From positions 1,270,476 to 1,334,475 of the forward strand of contig MU006224.1 of NCBI GenBank assembly GCA_010093685.1: a stretch of DNA of 64,000 nucleotides. Direction: 5' to 3'. The position numbers and the translations under genes were made by a program. Position 1 is the stretch's first letter. Every line of letters begins with the position of its first letter. Positions 34,088 through 45,645 of this stretch are shown here, in pieces. Under the pieces are notes generated by a model. The model saw nothing but the letters and a program-made list of their open reading frames with translations, did no database searches and was not told where the DNA came from. Origin of the DNA: Ophiobolus disseminans (Eukaryota; Ascomycota; Dothideomycetes; Pleosporales; Phaeosphaeriaceae).

Positions 34088-36260
34088 ATGCCAGGCAAGA
34101 GGAAGCGAGGAGGAGATTCGACCGCGGGCGCTCAAGTGCCTGGTAAGATTCTTCTACCCCAAAGCGCACCCATTCATAGTCTGACCACACCACCAGCCAC
34201 CGTGAACATCATCGGAAAACCTCTAAGTGCAATTGCTGCGGCAAGGCTGAAGGCAGAAGCAGCAGCACTTCCAACAGAAGTCATCGCCGTTCAACTCGAT
34301 GTGCAGCCAATCCCAGAGCTTTCAGGGCCATTGTCGCAAAGCCCGATGCCTGAGCCTGAATATCTGGAGTCAGATGAGGAACCCTTGGCTATCCAGCAGA
34401 ACCTAAAGCTTTGCAATTGGCGAAGCAATAAGCAGGATATACTCTCTGACACCGACACCGAACTTACCGTCAGGCTGAACAAGCACACGACTATTGCACT
34501 GATTGGGAGTTTTCAGTTCAAGGTATTGAGAGGAGCTGTCAACGTCAACGGCGCCAACATCGAAGTATTATCACGCGATGGCCAGAAAGACCACGTCCAT
34601 ACCGCATATGTGCCGGCCACGCATCCTATCTCGAAGATTCGCGGACTAGACAGTGTGAATCAGGTCCAATTCATTACCTGTAAAGAGCCAGTGCCGCTCG
34701 CCAGTATCAGTCCAGTGTTCTCGGATATTTGGAGCTCGCGGCTAGAGACTAATGGTCGATCGTTCAGTGTTGTAAGTGACCCTCATCGCTCCTATACACT
34801 CATCCTATACATCAAACGACATGATTTCGCATTGATACAGTGGCCATCCTTTCCATTTCCATGCTACGCTTAGTAGGCATTAACATGCGCTCAAGATAAC
34901 CGAATCTGGTGATGATGCGCTCGCGCGACCTCTTCGACCAGAGACGACATCCGAGGACTGGCTACGCGTAATCGAAGAATGTGCCAGCGATCCTTCCGTT
35001 ATCATTGTGCTCGGCCCATCCACATCTGGCAAGTCTACTTTTGCAAGGCGACTGTTGAATCGACATCTTACCGGACAGGGCAAGTCCTCCCGACCTGTTC
35101 CAGCTGTATGCTACCTAAGTCTCGACCCTATAAAGCCAGAGTACACCCCCCTTGGTCAGATCTCCTTGACTGTCGTAAGATCGCTCAATTTGGGTCCGGC
35201 ATTCACTCATCCTGCTGCATACATGGGATCTTCAGGATCAGATTGCGTCCAGACGGTCCGCTCGCACGCAGTTTCAGCCAACTTCGTAAACCACCAAGAC
35301 CACTACCGCGCCTGCGCTGAGGATCTCTTCTTGGCCTATAAGAACCTTCGAGCTCGAGATCCGCTTCTCCCACTTATCATCAACATGTCTAGTTATCTAT
35401 ATGGTACCGACGTCGCTTTCCTGACAGAACTACTTACACGCTTCAAGCCGCACCATGCAGTACATTTAGAGGACACACAGGCTATCAACATCGAGCAAGC
35501 CGCGAAACTGCACGCCATTCAGACCGCTATATCGCAATACCGCGGTACAATACATGAGATCACGGCACATGTCCCAGCCTCTGTTCCCATGAGAACCAAT
35601 GCAGAACTGAGGGCCATGCACATGCAGTCCTATTTCCACCTCCGGAAGATCAGTACGGGCGATGACAGCACATTAGCTTGGACGCCCGACCCGTTATCAA
35701 GCATGGTACCCTGGGAGTTTTGTTTCGAAGAGACCTTCGAGCGAATGCAAGACTTTGTGGGTTTCGCCATGTACTCCGAGCCCGTCGAGCCTGCGTCGCT
35801 AGCCCACGCACTCAACGGCTCCATCGTGCAGATCGTTGAATCCACATCGTCCGCGATACCAACGCCATTCACCTCATTACCGCGGACAAACAAATACCAC
35901 ATACCCTATTTCGAGAAAGCGGATCGTACCGGATTGGTAGAGCCGCTGGACCCAAAGACATCGAAAATAGTTTGCACGGCGCTTATACGTGGATTCGATC
36001 CGGAGAAGCGCGTGGTGCAAATATTTGTACCCAAGACGCACGAGGCGTTGTTGTATAACCTCGTTCCTGAGCGAACGGTTTTTGTGGGTGGGTGTTGCGA
36101 GAGCCCGGAATGGGCATATCTTGAGGATGCGTATGCTGGAAGCGCCACAGCTACGGGAATGAACGATGGAGATCGTAGGCCATGGGTTGAAGGCATGGGA
36201 GACATGGATGATATGGGATATTTGAATACCGTACGCCGGGTTCGGAAGTTTCAGACATGA
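34088..36260 (+). CDS. GRC3: GRC3 polynucleotide 5'-hydroxyl kinase
   Basis: Three exons (34088-34142, 34197-34771, 34896-36260) give about 664 residues. The kinase P-loop is intact at about residue 249 (GPSTSGKST), preceded by the N-terminal beta-rich domain (TTIALIGSFQFKVLRGAVNV) and followed by AVCYLSLDPIKPEYTPLGQI and FVNHQDHYRACAEDLF. The basic MPGKRKRGGD start fits a nucleolar protein. Grc3 with Las1 cleaves and phosphorylates ITS2 in pre-rRNA and also works in RNA polymerase I termination. The first intron (34143-34196) is 54 nt with GTAAGA donor and CTGACC branch, but has no stop and is a multiple of three. The second intron acceptor (CTCAAG) is chosen for frame. Confidence 0.9.
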
Positions 36261-36959
36261 GAACGTGTTTTATCAATACATGCTTTATACATTGTATCTC
36301 ACACGACTGGGCGAATAGTGTGTTCTGGTCGCCCTCTGATACATGTTACAATTGCCTCGCTTTGATCATCTTACCAGCTCTTCGCCTATGCTACTGCGGA
36401 ATCGGACGTTCTCTACTACGTGCACTTGTGAAGGCAGTCACAAAGCTTGCTGTTTCAGACTGGCCATGGCGATGGATTCGGGCCGCTTTTCAATGTGCAT
36501 GCACTTCCTTCATCCTCTGTGATGTTGAATCTTCGTTCCAAACTACCTGGAGGTCAAGTCTTATCAATCCCGTCCAGAAAACACCCCATCTTCAGGACGA
36601 CACATCGCTATTCACTCCGTCCCACTTGCAATTTCTCACCGAGGCTCCAGAAGTTGTTCGTAATGATGCGCTTGACCGACAATCGCAACCGGACCAGGTG
36701 TCGAGCGCGCTGCGTGGTCAATCGTATCTCCAAGTCAGCGCAAAGTTCAAGTCACGTCAAGGCAAGCGGAAAAGTTGAAGTGATATCCTCGATTCAGCTC
36801 ATGAGCCAGTGATCGTCAGATGCGACCAGCTAATATACAGCTCTGGTATAAACCCCGTGGAAAGCCATGAACCCAGACCCAGACCGACTCCCATTATCAT
36901 TGCAAAAAGAAAAGACCCGTGAAGAAAGCGCCGTGATGAAACTCAAACGCAAAGTGCGC
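36261..36959. other. Intergenic region between GRC3 and H2A
   Basis: About 700 bp between convergent genes. A 173-codon plus frame (36257-36778) is Ser/Cys-rich without recognisable motifs, and I do not call it. Confidence 0.4.
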
Positions 36960-37562
36960 TTAAAGCTCCTGCGAAGGACCCTTGCCAGGCTTGGCCGTCT
37001 TCTTGGGCAGCAGGTCTAAGAAGCGCGTTAGTAATTGCGATGGGATGTGGAGGTGCAATAGACATACTCTGGTGAATGTTGGGGAGGACACCACCCTGGG
37101 CGATGGTGACGTGGCCGAGCAGCTTGTTCAACTCCTCATCGTTGCGGATGGCGAGCTGGAGATGGCGGGGGATGATACGGGTCTTCTTGTTGTCGCGCGC
37201 AGCGTTGCCGGCCAACTCGAGGATTTCAGCCGCGAGGTACTCAAGAACGGCGGCGAGGTAGACAGGAGCACCGGCACCGACACGCTGAGCGTAGTTGCCC
37301 TTGCGGAGCAGACGATGGACACGACCGACTGGGAAAGCGAGACCAGCCTTGGATGAGCGACTGCGCAATGTTAGCTATGAAGCAATGCGACGATGCAAAA
37401 AGACGCGTCAAATCAAAGGAAAAGACGCGTCAAACTGCGCAAGCAAATGATGCGAAAAGCTTCAAGTGCAAAGGCGCAATGCTGCGATGGATGCGGGAAA
37501 ACTCACGATTGGGCGCTGGACTTTGAGCCGCTGGCCTTGCCTCCGGATTTGCCGCCAGTCAT
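36960..37562 (-). CDS. Histone H2A
   Basis: Three exons (37507-37562, 37068-37360, 36960-37015) give 134 residues. It starts MTGGKSGGKASGSKSSAQSR, continues with the histone fold RSSKAGLAFPVGRVHRLLRK and AARDNKKTRIIPRHLQLAIR, and ends in PSQEL, so the SQEL phosphorylation motif used as fungal gamma-H2A is present. The introns interrupt Ser19 and the Asn after NIHQ. Replication-coupled nucleosome core component. It is divergent from H2B, the usual fungal arrangement. Confidence 0.97.
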
Positions 37563-38015
37563 TTTGGATTTGTTGGGTGGAGTTGAAAAGTTGGGTGGGT
37601 AAGAGTGTTGGGCGTGGTGGAGGCTGTTGATGCAGTATGTGGGCGTTGAGTGTCGAGACGATGGATTGCTCGCTGCTGTCGGGGGGCGGGGCGGTCTTAT
37701 AAGGACTGGCTGGGCGTGTTGTGGTGCGCGAGATCAACCTGCCTCACTAGCGCGACAGAGGGCGAGGGCAGGCGTGCGAGATCACACCTGCCTCGCTTAG
37801 CCACCCAAACCAGCAGCGACGCCCGCACGGACCATCCCGCGCCAGCTGGATCACAACATGGAGCGCGCTCCCCATAAGTAGCGCGTCCCCCGCCGTCGAC
37901 GTCCTGAAGTCTCCATCCATCGCAACACCCAACTCACTACACGCAACCACCAGCTTCATCTCACCCAGCTCTACCACTTTACTCTCACATCTTCAACTCC
38001 CACACCTCACCCAAA
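37563..38015. promoter_or_regulatory. Divergent H2A/H2B promoter
   Basis: 453 bp shared between the two histone start codons. This is the standard layout for coordinated S-phase expression of the H2A-H2B dimer. No individual element is assigned. Confidence 0.6.
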
Positions 38016-38601
38016 ATGCCTCCCAAAGCACAGAAGACTCCCACCACCGGCGGCAAGGCGCCCGCAGGAAAGGCTCCCGCTGAGAAGAAGGAGGCCGGCA
38101 AGAAGACCGCCGCGCCCGCAGGCGACAAGAAGAAGCGCACCAAGACTAGGAAGGAGACCTACTCCAGCTACATCTACAAGGGTGAGTTTACCAGCTTATC
38201 TATTGCGCGATATGAGCGCGGTTTGCAGTTTCTGCAGCCCGCTCTTGCCTTGCGACTCATCCGCCTTGTCCGTTTTCATTGACTAACGCGTTTTTCCAGT
38301 GCTAAAGCAGGTCCACCCTGACACCGGTATCTCCAACCGCGCCATGTCCATCCTGAACTCCTTCGTCAACGACATCTTCGAGCGCGTCGCCACCGAGGCC
38401 TCCAAGCTTGCTGCATACAACAAGAAGTCGACCATCTCGTCGCGTGAGATCCAGACCTCGTACGTTTCTCCCGTTTTGCACACCGCCTGCATTTGCTAAC
38501 CCAATTACAGTGTCCGACTTATCCTGCCCGGTGAACTTGCCAAGCACGCTGTCTCTGAGGGCACAAAGGCCGTCACCAAGTACTCCTCTTCCACCAAATA
38601 G
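38016..38601 (+). CDS. Histone H2B
   Basis: Three exons (38016-38181, 38300-38459, 38511-38601) give 138 residues: a Lys/Ala/Pro-rich tail ([19 protein letters not shown]), then the histone fold [34 protein letters not shown] and [18 protein letters not shown], ending TKYSSSTK. The lysine in AVTKYSS is the ubiquitination site known in fungi. All exon phases agree. Confidence 0.97.
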
Positions 38602-39450
38602 AGTGCTTTCTTCGACGCGTCTTTTCTTTGGGTTTCTTTGCTTGTCTATCTGATGAGCTGGTTATGGGGCTAGCGGTGTTCATGGGTCTTTCGATAATGT
38701 GATCATGGGTCGGTCTGCTTGTCATCTCGTCTTCGAGTCATGATGTGACTACGAGGTCCATCATCTGGGTCTGTATATTATACCACAGCAGACGGGAACG
38801 AATCAATTCTTCAAATTTCATCGCTTGTCCAATCTATGCTTTCGCCTTTTCTTTGTCGATTTCTTATATTGATACAAGCTCGAAGAACGCTGTTCTCACC
38901 AGCCACCAAAACCTCCGGCCGCGGTGGCACCGATGTTAGATTCGAGATGCACCTGCGTCGCAAATCTCTGCCAAGCACGACGTATCTATATGGAAAACGA
39001 CGCGCTTCGAGTTTCGCGTCACTATCGCGTTCAACCGGCCTCCGCAATTTCTGGTTCGTGGATGCGCTAGTCGGCTCGCAATGCAAACCGCAAAATGGAC
39101 ATCCCTAGAAGCCGAGTTACACATCATATTTTGAATGTTGATTCGAACATATTCGCTGGACCGTAAATTCTTTCATTCCTTTAATACAGCTACCAAAGCT
39201 TCATTTTGCACGATATGCACAACCTTTATATAACTGCAGAAACGTCGAGCTCGGAAAATCAAGCATACTTGGAATCACAACGCATTAATCGCTCCCGAAC
39301 GTCTGTTGATTGCCCATCAAGCATGGCGTTCAGAATGAACATGTACTAAACTCCACTCACACAACGCCAAACATGCTGGTTCCCATGATATCATTCCAAT
39401 CCGATCCTATAACACCCAAACAATCCCATGTTGAATCGCCACGCTACTAC
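38602..39450. other. Intergenic region between H2B and ATG4
   Basis: About 850 bp between convergent genes, AT-richer toward the middle, with no gene, repeat or RNA recognised. Confidence 0.4.
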
Positions 39451-40929
39451 CTACTGCAAGCCGTCCTCGTCCCAGCTCTCCACCTCGTCTACTGCGCCCG
39501 CTCTCTCCTGTCCCCTCGGTGCCGGCTCGTTATCCTGCACGTGCACTACGCTCTTGCCTTGCACGCTTTGTATACCTTCCTTCCAGTTCTGGTAGTCGGC
39601 TTCTGATATAACAAGAAATGCGAGGAGCATAGAGGGATCCATCTCTCGGATCTGGAGTCGTCGGATTCGTCGCGTGTGGCATGTTGAGAGGTCCGAGGGG
39701 GAGTATATGGATTGCGGAGAGCCTGTCGAATCTGAGATGGTGGGAAGGGAATTGGCAGGCGGTAAAATAGTGGTCGAGGATGTGGTGGATGACTCTGACG
39801 TTGCGGATGCTGAGAGGGTGGAAGACGATGTACGATCTGCGGCATTAATGTCGCTTGAGGAGGGCGTACGATAAGGTAGGAGAGGCCGTGTGTTGTGTGG
39901 ATCTAGGTAGTAAAAGTTATTGCCTTGGACGCCGACAAAGTAATGCGATGCTGAAGGGCGGCCGCTGAAGCACGGTTAGCATCCTGAGTCCACCGAGGGC
40001 TTCGTTGCTCAAACTCACCCTGCAATGCCAACAGCCTGTGGTATCTGCAGGCTGGCCTTTAGCGCCTCCCAGTACACGGGTGTGATCTTGTCGATGCCCA
40101 GCCGCGTACCAACCAGTATCAACGTGGGCTGCCAGTTGCCGTCGTCATCAACGGCGATCTGCTTGAGTTTGTCTTCGTACACGTCCGCACCGTCGCCTGA
40201 GACGTATACCTTCAGCCCAGACTCCTTGCTCTTGTTCACCAGATCTTGGATACAACGTGCAGCTGCAGACGGCCCGAACCACTCGCCCGGGTACTTGCCG
40301 CATACCGCAGCGCCGTGGTCGACGAAGCGGTGAATGGAGAAGGGTGCTTGCGGGTCATCGGCAAACAAGGACAGAATGTCGCTGTGTTCTTTCTCTGTGG
40401 GATGGTCTTGCCATCGCCAGTCCCTCCCGAGTCGCAGAATCTGCAGCGTGTTCGCGAGGATACATTGTCCGCTCCTGATCATGCAGCCGAAGCCTGCGTC
40501 GGACGTGAAGCCTGGAGACGCGAGATTCTGCATGCGTACGCGGAAGCTCATGGCGCTCGTGGCCTTTGGGTCTTGGCTCTTCTGTATAGGCGCGAAGCCT
40601 GACCGATACGTCATCCACACGCGTGATTCGAAGTCGTCGAGAAAGGCTGACGGCCAGTTGCCGTACTGTGTGGGGTCTTCGCCATTTGGAGACTCCTTGC
40701 GCTCCTTCTCGTCTATGCTAGTTCTTATCCAGCTTTCATCTTCGGTGCGTTCGGCCTGAGGAGGGGTGACATCGGAGGACGGCGTGTCGCTGGGCGTCGC
40801 CTTTGGCGGTGGTGGTCTGGAGTCGTAGCGCTGGCCCAACAGCCAGATGGGCTCGAGAGAGTCGTTTGACGGCGGCGGGTCGTAGAAGGTGCGAACGACG
40901 TTTCGACCAAAGCGCTCGAAGTCGTTCAT
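39451..40929 (-). CDS. ATG4: Atg4 cysteine protease of autophagy
   Basis: Two exons (40019-40929, 39451-39964) joined by a 54-nt intron (GTGAGT...TTCAG) give 474 residues. The peptidase C54 core shows the catalytic Cys in TSDAGFGCMIRSGQ, the regulatory string WMTYRSGFAPI, and the Asp-His pair in FYYLDPHNTRP after SHYFVGVQGN. A Ser/Thr-rich insertion follows, then the conserved MDPSMLLAFLV near the C-terminus. Atg4 cleaves the C-terminus of Atg8 and later releases it from phosphatidylethanolamine. Length and motif order fit fungal Atg4. It is divergent from SQS1. Confidence 0.95.
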
Positions 40930-41560
40930 GGCGGTGTGCAGGTCGGGCGTGCAGTCAAGGCGGCGATGAGGGCGGTGGTGGAGACGGAGGTCCGACGTGG
41001 ATGCCTACTGATGACCATGCACCTATCGGCCCCGGTCACGTACAGGATGTGGAAGGGAAGAGGTTTGGGGAGATAATGCTAGCTATGGAACAGGCTTCAA
41101 GGGAAGGCGATGCGATGCGATGCTTTCAATGTTGGGGCGCGTTCACGTTCTGGGTCATATGGCAGGTGCCTTGCGGAGAGGCGGGGAGAGGGGTGCTCAG
41201 CTGTTCGCGCCTCTGGTTGTCACCAAGCTTCAAACGCGGTGCGGGTGCGTTGTCTGGGAGAGTGAATGACGCGAACCGGAGGTGGAATCAGACTACGCCC
41301 TCACTCACTCGCAGCACGCAACTCGCTCGTGTGTCTGACGCTACTGCTGTCTGTTCTGTGTACAGCTCCACGTCCCCTCGAGCTCCAGCAGAGCCGCCAC
41401 CAAACTAGCGATAAGCCGCCGATAAGCCAGCTCGGCCCCGCCACCGCCTCCCGACGTGCGCATCATCTCCAAAAGTTCTGAGCTTCACATCCGCGCATCT
41501 GCAACCACTCGCGCTTCCACCTGGATTCACTCGAGGCGCACGCACCTGCCAGCAGCTCCC
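40930..41560. promoter_or_regulatory. Divergent ATG4/SQS1 intergenic region
   Basis: 631 bp between two divergent starts; a 201-codon plus frame here runs antisense into ATG4 and is treated as a shadow. It presumably contains both promoters. Confidence 0.4.
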
Positions 41561-43938
41561 ATGTCGCGCGGCAAGAAGGCAAAGGGCAAGGGCGGCTCTG
41601 CGAAAAGTACGCCGCATCGCACGCCCTCCAAACGCCAGCCATGGCAGGCGCAGGAGGGTACGTTGACGCTCCACGCCTCTCTTCACTATGAGACTACGAA
41701 TTGACCGTCTATGCAGCAACGCCCAAGTTCTCGCTCCAAGACGAAGCCCGGTGGAATTCGAACCACCGCACGACCGCCTACGAGGCCGGTAAGAAGCTGC
41801 GACTCATGCCCATACAGTTTGTTAGCGCAGGGCAGCTCGAGGGCACCATCAAGGAGCCTGCCGAATCTGCATCCGATTCGGGCAGCGACTCGGCCACGCC
41901 TTCCTCGCCATCGTCGACGCAAGAGAACACCGACGCCATGGCCCATCTGGCACTCCGCAGTCCGTCGCCCGCCTCGGACACCTCATCAAGCGCAGATGAA
42001 GTCGTCTTCCAGGGTCGGGGAGGCGTTCCTGACAGGAGAGCAGCCAAACCTCCCACTCAGCCCTCCACCAAGGGCATTGCGCCGCCCGCACCGACGCATG
42101 TCGACGCTCCTCCACCCCAACGGCGCGAGGATGACGTGCGTGCCTCCACTCCGCAGCTCACAGCTACATCCACCGACGACCATACCTCACTCGCTGAGGT
42201 CGAGACGCAAGCCTCCATAGGGCTCAGCATACGCATCAAGGCGGCGGTACCTGCCCCTGGCGAGGAAGACGTCGATTCAGATGCAGATAGTGTTGTTCAG
42301 GATCATTTCGCAACGCGACGTGGTGGGAAGCCTGCCTGGGAAGGTACAACGACGCCCTGGGTGCACCGTAGCAAACCGAACATTGGCTGGCTGCCTGTTG
42401 CGAACCGCCCTGATATGGAGGCCTTCCTGCGTGGCGATGTCAATCCGCGAGACGCAGCCATGGACGACTACATGCAGAACGTGAAAGACTTCCGTCTCGC
42501 TGAAGAGATGGTGGGCGTCTCTGGTTCCGTTTTTGCGCAGCGCGCGATGGGTCTTGACACCAACAGTCATCACGAGTGGGAGTCTGCATCAGGTAGTCAG
42601 ACGGAGGAGCAGCTCGGAGGACGAGAAGAAGTCAACGGCAACGATGGTTGGGACTCCGATATGCTGCAAGATATGGACGACTTGAGCACTTCTTCTGACG
42701 TAATGGACACGGTAGTACGCATCTTATCGAAGCGCACACGCAAAAGCGGCCTGCAATACCTATGCGTTTACGAAGAATCCATCGCCGACGACGCTCACTG
42801 GCTTCCAGAAACATACCTAAAGAGCGAACCGGAGATGAAGCTTATTCGCACGTTTGAAGAGGAACTCGACCTGCGCGAACTCGATCCTAGCGACAGCGAT
42901 TCAACAGACGACGAGGATGACACCGATGACGACGACCTCGATGATGAAGCTATAGCCAGAATCCTCCAGAAGCAGGAGGAACTTGGGCTCGGCTCAGAAG
43001 AAGTACTACTTTATGGCGGAGATGAGATCTTTAGTGGTACAGGCGGCGCCAAGATGGCCTTTGACAATTACTATGGCAGGCCGAGCAAGAAGCGACAGAC
43101 ACGAGGGCGTAGCAATCGTGATCCCACCTTCCCTTCCGCTTCTGCTATGGCAGACGCTTTGGCCATGGATCCATATGGTGGATTTGATATCATGGATACG
43201 GAGCGCCCGTCGCTGAAGCCTAAGAAGAAAGGACGTCGTGGACAGCCGCCACCCGAGCTGGAGGATCCTGACCTCAACGACCAGCTGCAAAATGCCTGGG
43301 AGGCTGATCGCACGAAGAAGCGACTCAAAAAGGCGGAGCGAGAGGAGTTACGCCAGCAAGGCCTGCTCGGCAGGAAGGGTAAAGCAGCCAACCTCCGAGT
43401 CAAATACAGCGGTGGTATCGACATGGACGACGTATTGGAAGAGATCCGCGAGTTCATGGTCAGCGACAGGGAAAGCCTGTCCCTTCCGCCCATGGAAGCC
43501 TATCGCCGCGCCACTATCCACCAAGCTGCAAAGATGTTCGAACTCACCTCGCGCTCTCGCGGCGATGGACAGGAGCGGTTCACTGTACTCGCGAAGACGA
43601 GGCGTACGAAGGTCTACAGTGATGCCGAGTTCGATCAGGTCATATTGCGCAAGGGTTTCCGCAAACGCTTACAGGGGCCTCTGACGGGCAAGAAAGGCCC
43701 CGGGTCTGCGAGAGCCTCAACCTTCCGCTCTGGACCTCGCACACGCCCTCAAGTCGGCTATCGCGACGGTGAGAAGGTCGGCGCGAACGCACCAGAGCTT
43801 GGCCCAGAAAACAAAGGGCACGCTCTGATGATGAAGATGGGCTGGTCGAAGGGCATGGCCTTGGGTACTATGGACAATCAGGGTATTCTCCATCCCATTG
43901 CACACACCGTCAAGACGAACAAAGCAGGTCTGCAGTGA
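41561..43938 (+). CDS. SQS1: Sqs1-like R3H and G-patch protein
   Basis: Exon 1 (41561-41657) is short and basic (MSRGKKAKGKGGSAKS). A 59-nt intron leads to exon 2 (41717-43938), for 772 residues in all. A conserved N-terminal segment (ATPKFSLQDEARWNSNHRTT) is followed by acidic low-complexity sequence including DSDSTDDEDDTDDDDLDDEA. The R3H domain lies at about 607-670 (LPPMEAYRRATIHQAAKMFE) and the C-terminal G-patch at about 727-770 (NKGHALMMKMGWSKGMALG). Yeast Sqs1/Pfa1 uses its G-patch to activate the helicase Prp43 in ribosome maturation and spliceosome disassembly. Domain order is diagnostic. Confidence 0.93.
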
Positions 43939-44389
43939 TTGCAATCATGGGATGTTTGCGCTGTTCCACCTCGACAGGTTCTGCCTTCTCACAACTTTCG
44001 CAAACAGCGCATCGTACAGGTGAGTCGAGGGCACCGGATGAGAGAAAGTGGCGAGCTACGCAGTCAAATACTGCGCTTGACACGGTCTTCTCATTCCTGT
44101 TTCTCTTAAATGCTTGTACTATATCTGTGCACTTCTGGCGTTCAGAAATACGGTCTAGGGCGAGTCTCATACGAGCCCTTGAGCTTGTCGGTTTGCATGC
44201 ATCGGTGATGGCGTTTGCTAAATCTCTTTCCATGTTCTCGTATCGGTGCACTTGGGAAGTTCTCAAACCTTCCATCGTCTCGGGCCTCTGATTTCGGGCA
44301 TACTGAGTTTGTTTGACTTCTCGAAGCTCCCGTGCCAGTAGGCACATTCGGCACTTCACCCAAGCATGAGTGATGCATGATAGCATCAA
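43910..44389 (-). CDS. Small ORF of unknown function, convergent with SQS1
   Basis: A 159-codon frame from ATG at 44389, overlapping only the last 29 bases of SQS1. It has Cys pairs near the N-terminus (CRMCL) and C-terminus (CAVCESC) and a basic helical middle (RMRLALDRISERQKC). It does not lie over another gene, so it is not a simple shadow, but no family is recognised and no intron signals confirm it. It could also be SQS1 3' UTR. Confidence 0.35.
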   Translation of the reverse strand: MMLSCITHAWVKCRMCLLARELREVKQTQYARNQRPETMEGLRTSQVHRYENMERDLANAITDACKPTSSRARMRLALDRISERQKCTDIVQAFKRNRNEKTVSSAVFDCVARHFLSSGALDSPVRCAVCESCEKAEPVEVEQRKHPMIAITADLLCSS

Positions 44390-44726
44390 AGTATACGGTC
44401 CACCTCAAATTTCAGTTTGGCATGTCCTTTTCACACTGCATTGTAATACAGTTGCACCCTCTCGGAGTGTAACACCCCATAATGTATCCAACTTTGACCA
44501 CGACCTTGCACGTGGAACCCTTGTGTGCATCACGGGATCACGCGTCATCGCACCTTCCCGGCCAGCGTGATCGCGCACCTCCTCCCACCACGACTATTCA
44601 CGCTAGTCTCGCAACTCAATTCCTTGCACGTTTCTCCCTCACCCGCGCAGCGTCTGTCCAGATACCAACACTTCTCGACGCATCACACAGTGACCGAACT
44701 ACCTATACAGTCCTCATTGCAACTAA
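44390..44726. other. Intergenic or unresolved 5' region of the MYND gene
   Basis: No ATG opens the MYND frame here; a missing first exon may lie in this stretch, but I could not fix its splice sites. Confidence 0.35.
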
Positions 44727-45645
44727 GTGTGTTCACTCACTAAGACTTCAGAACTTATCTCTAAGGTCATCATCGGTGCATGGAGATACGGTGAGCCCCA
44801 CCACGCGTCCGCGGTCCAGTACTTTATTGACATGACGCTAGGTCTTTTCCAGTCAGATCATGACTTGGATATTGTGGGTGACCGTGGCCATGAAGCTGGG
44901 CTCACCAGGCTGGAGGAAGATGTCCAGACCGCTGCAAAGTCGCCGGCAAATCTAAGAAGGAGATCGAACACATCTACTACAGCTTTCACGGCAACATCTG
45001 CTCTGCACCTGACCTGGTCCGTGATCACCTCAACTCCGGTGTCCTCGTCAAGTTGATCGCAGAGAAAGAAGCGACATTGCTGGCCATGCCTACCAAGGAT
45101 AGGGAGCTTGAGTTCGGTCTCCAGGACCCCTGCTATGTCTACGTCCTCCTTGTTTCATGTGCAATGACACTTGGCTGTCAACTGCCCGAACCTTTTACGT
45201 CGCCTTGTTGAAGAAAGTATATACCGAAGGTGGGCTTATGCCAGATGCACTCAAGCAGATGAAGAAGGCTCTCTTCGGCCCAGATGGCTACGTCAACGGC
45301 GCTCCCTATGACTTCGAGTCCAAAGGCCTGCTTGAGACTGCAAACTCGGCTGGTAGGGAGGACAAGAAGCCGAACCAGTTTGGATTCATCGGTATGAACG
45401 TCATTGGTCCAGGCGGACTCTTCAACACTGGCATGAGTGATTTCTCGACTTCGGCCATCATCAAGGAGCTTCGCCAGAAATACAACAATCCTGATTCATG
45501 CGCTGGATGCGGTGTTGACTCGACTCCGGGCGGCAAAAACTTGTTGGTCTGCTCAAAGTGCAGAGACCGCAAGTATTGCTCGGTTGCCTATCAAAAGAAG
45601 GCCTGGAAGTTCCACAAGAAGGTGTGTGAGCCCGCTGTGGAGTGA
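44727..45645 (+). pseudogene. MYND zinc-finger gene with two frameshifts
   Basis: Three consecutive frames together read as one protein: VIIGAWRYGEPHHASAVQYF and GHEAGLTRLEEDVQTAA, then KSKKEIEHIYYSFHGNICSA through YVYVLLVSCAMTLGCQLPE, then VALLKKVYTEGGLMPDALKQ to a C-terminal MYND finger. The shifts lie near 44938 (run of A) and near 45196 (run of T), each explained by one missing base; no intron fits. The finger CAGCGVDS...CSKCRDRKYCSVAYQKKAWKFHKKVC has Tyr where a zinc-binding Cys is expected. No in-frame ATG opens the 5' part. Either a decaying gene or a sequence-error artefact. Function unknown; MYND fingers bind proline-rich partners. Confidence 0.6.

Noticed and set aside
40803..41408. 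A 201-codon plus-strand frame between ATG4 and SQS1
   Set aside because: It begins antisense to ATG4 and continues through low-complexity promoter sequence; no motif or splice support.
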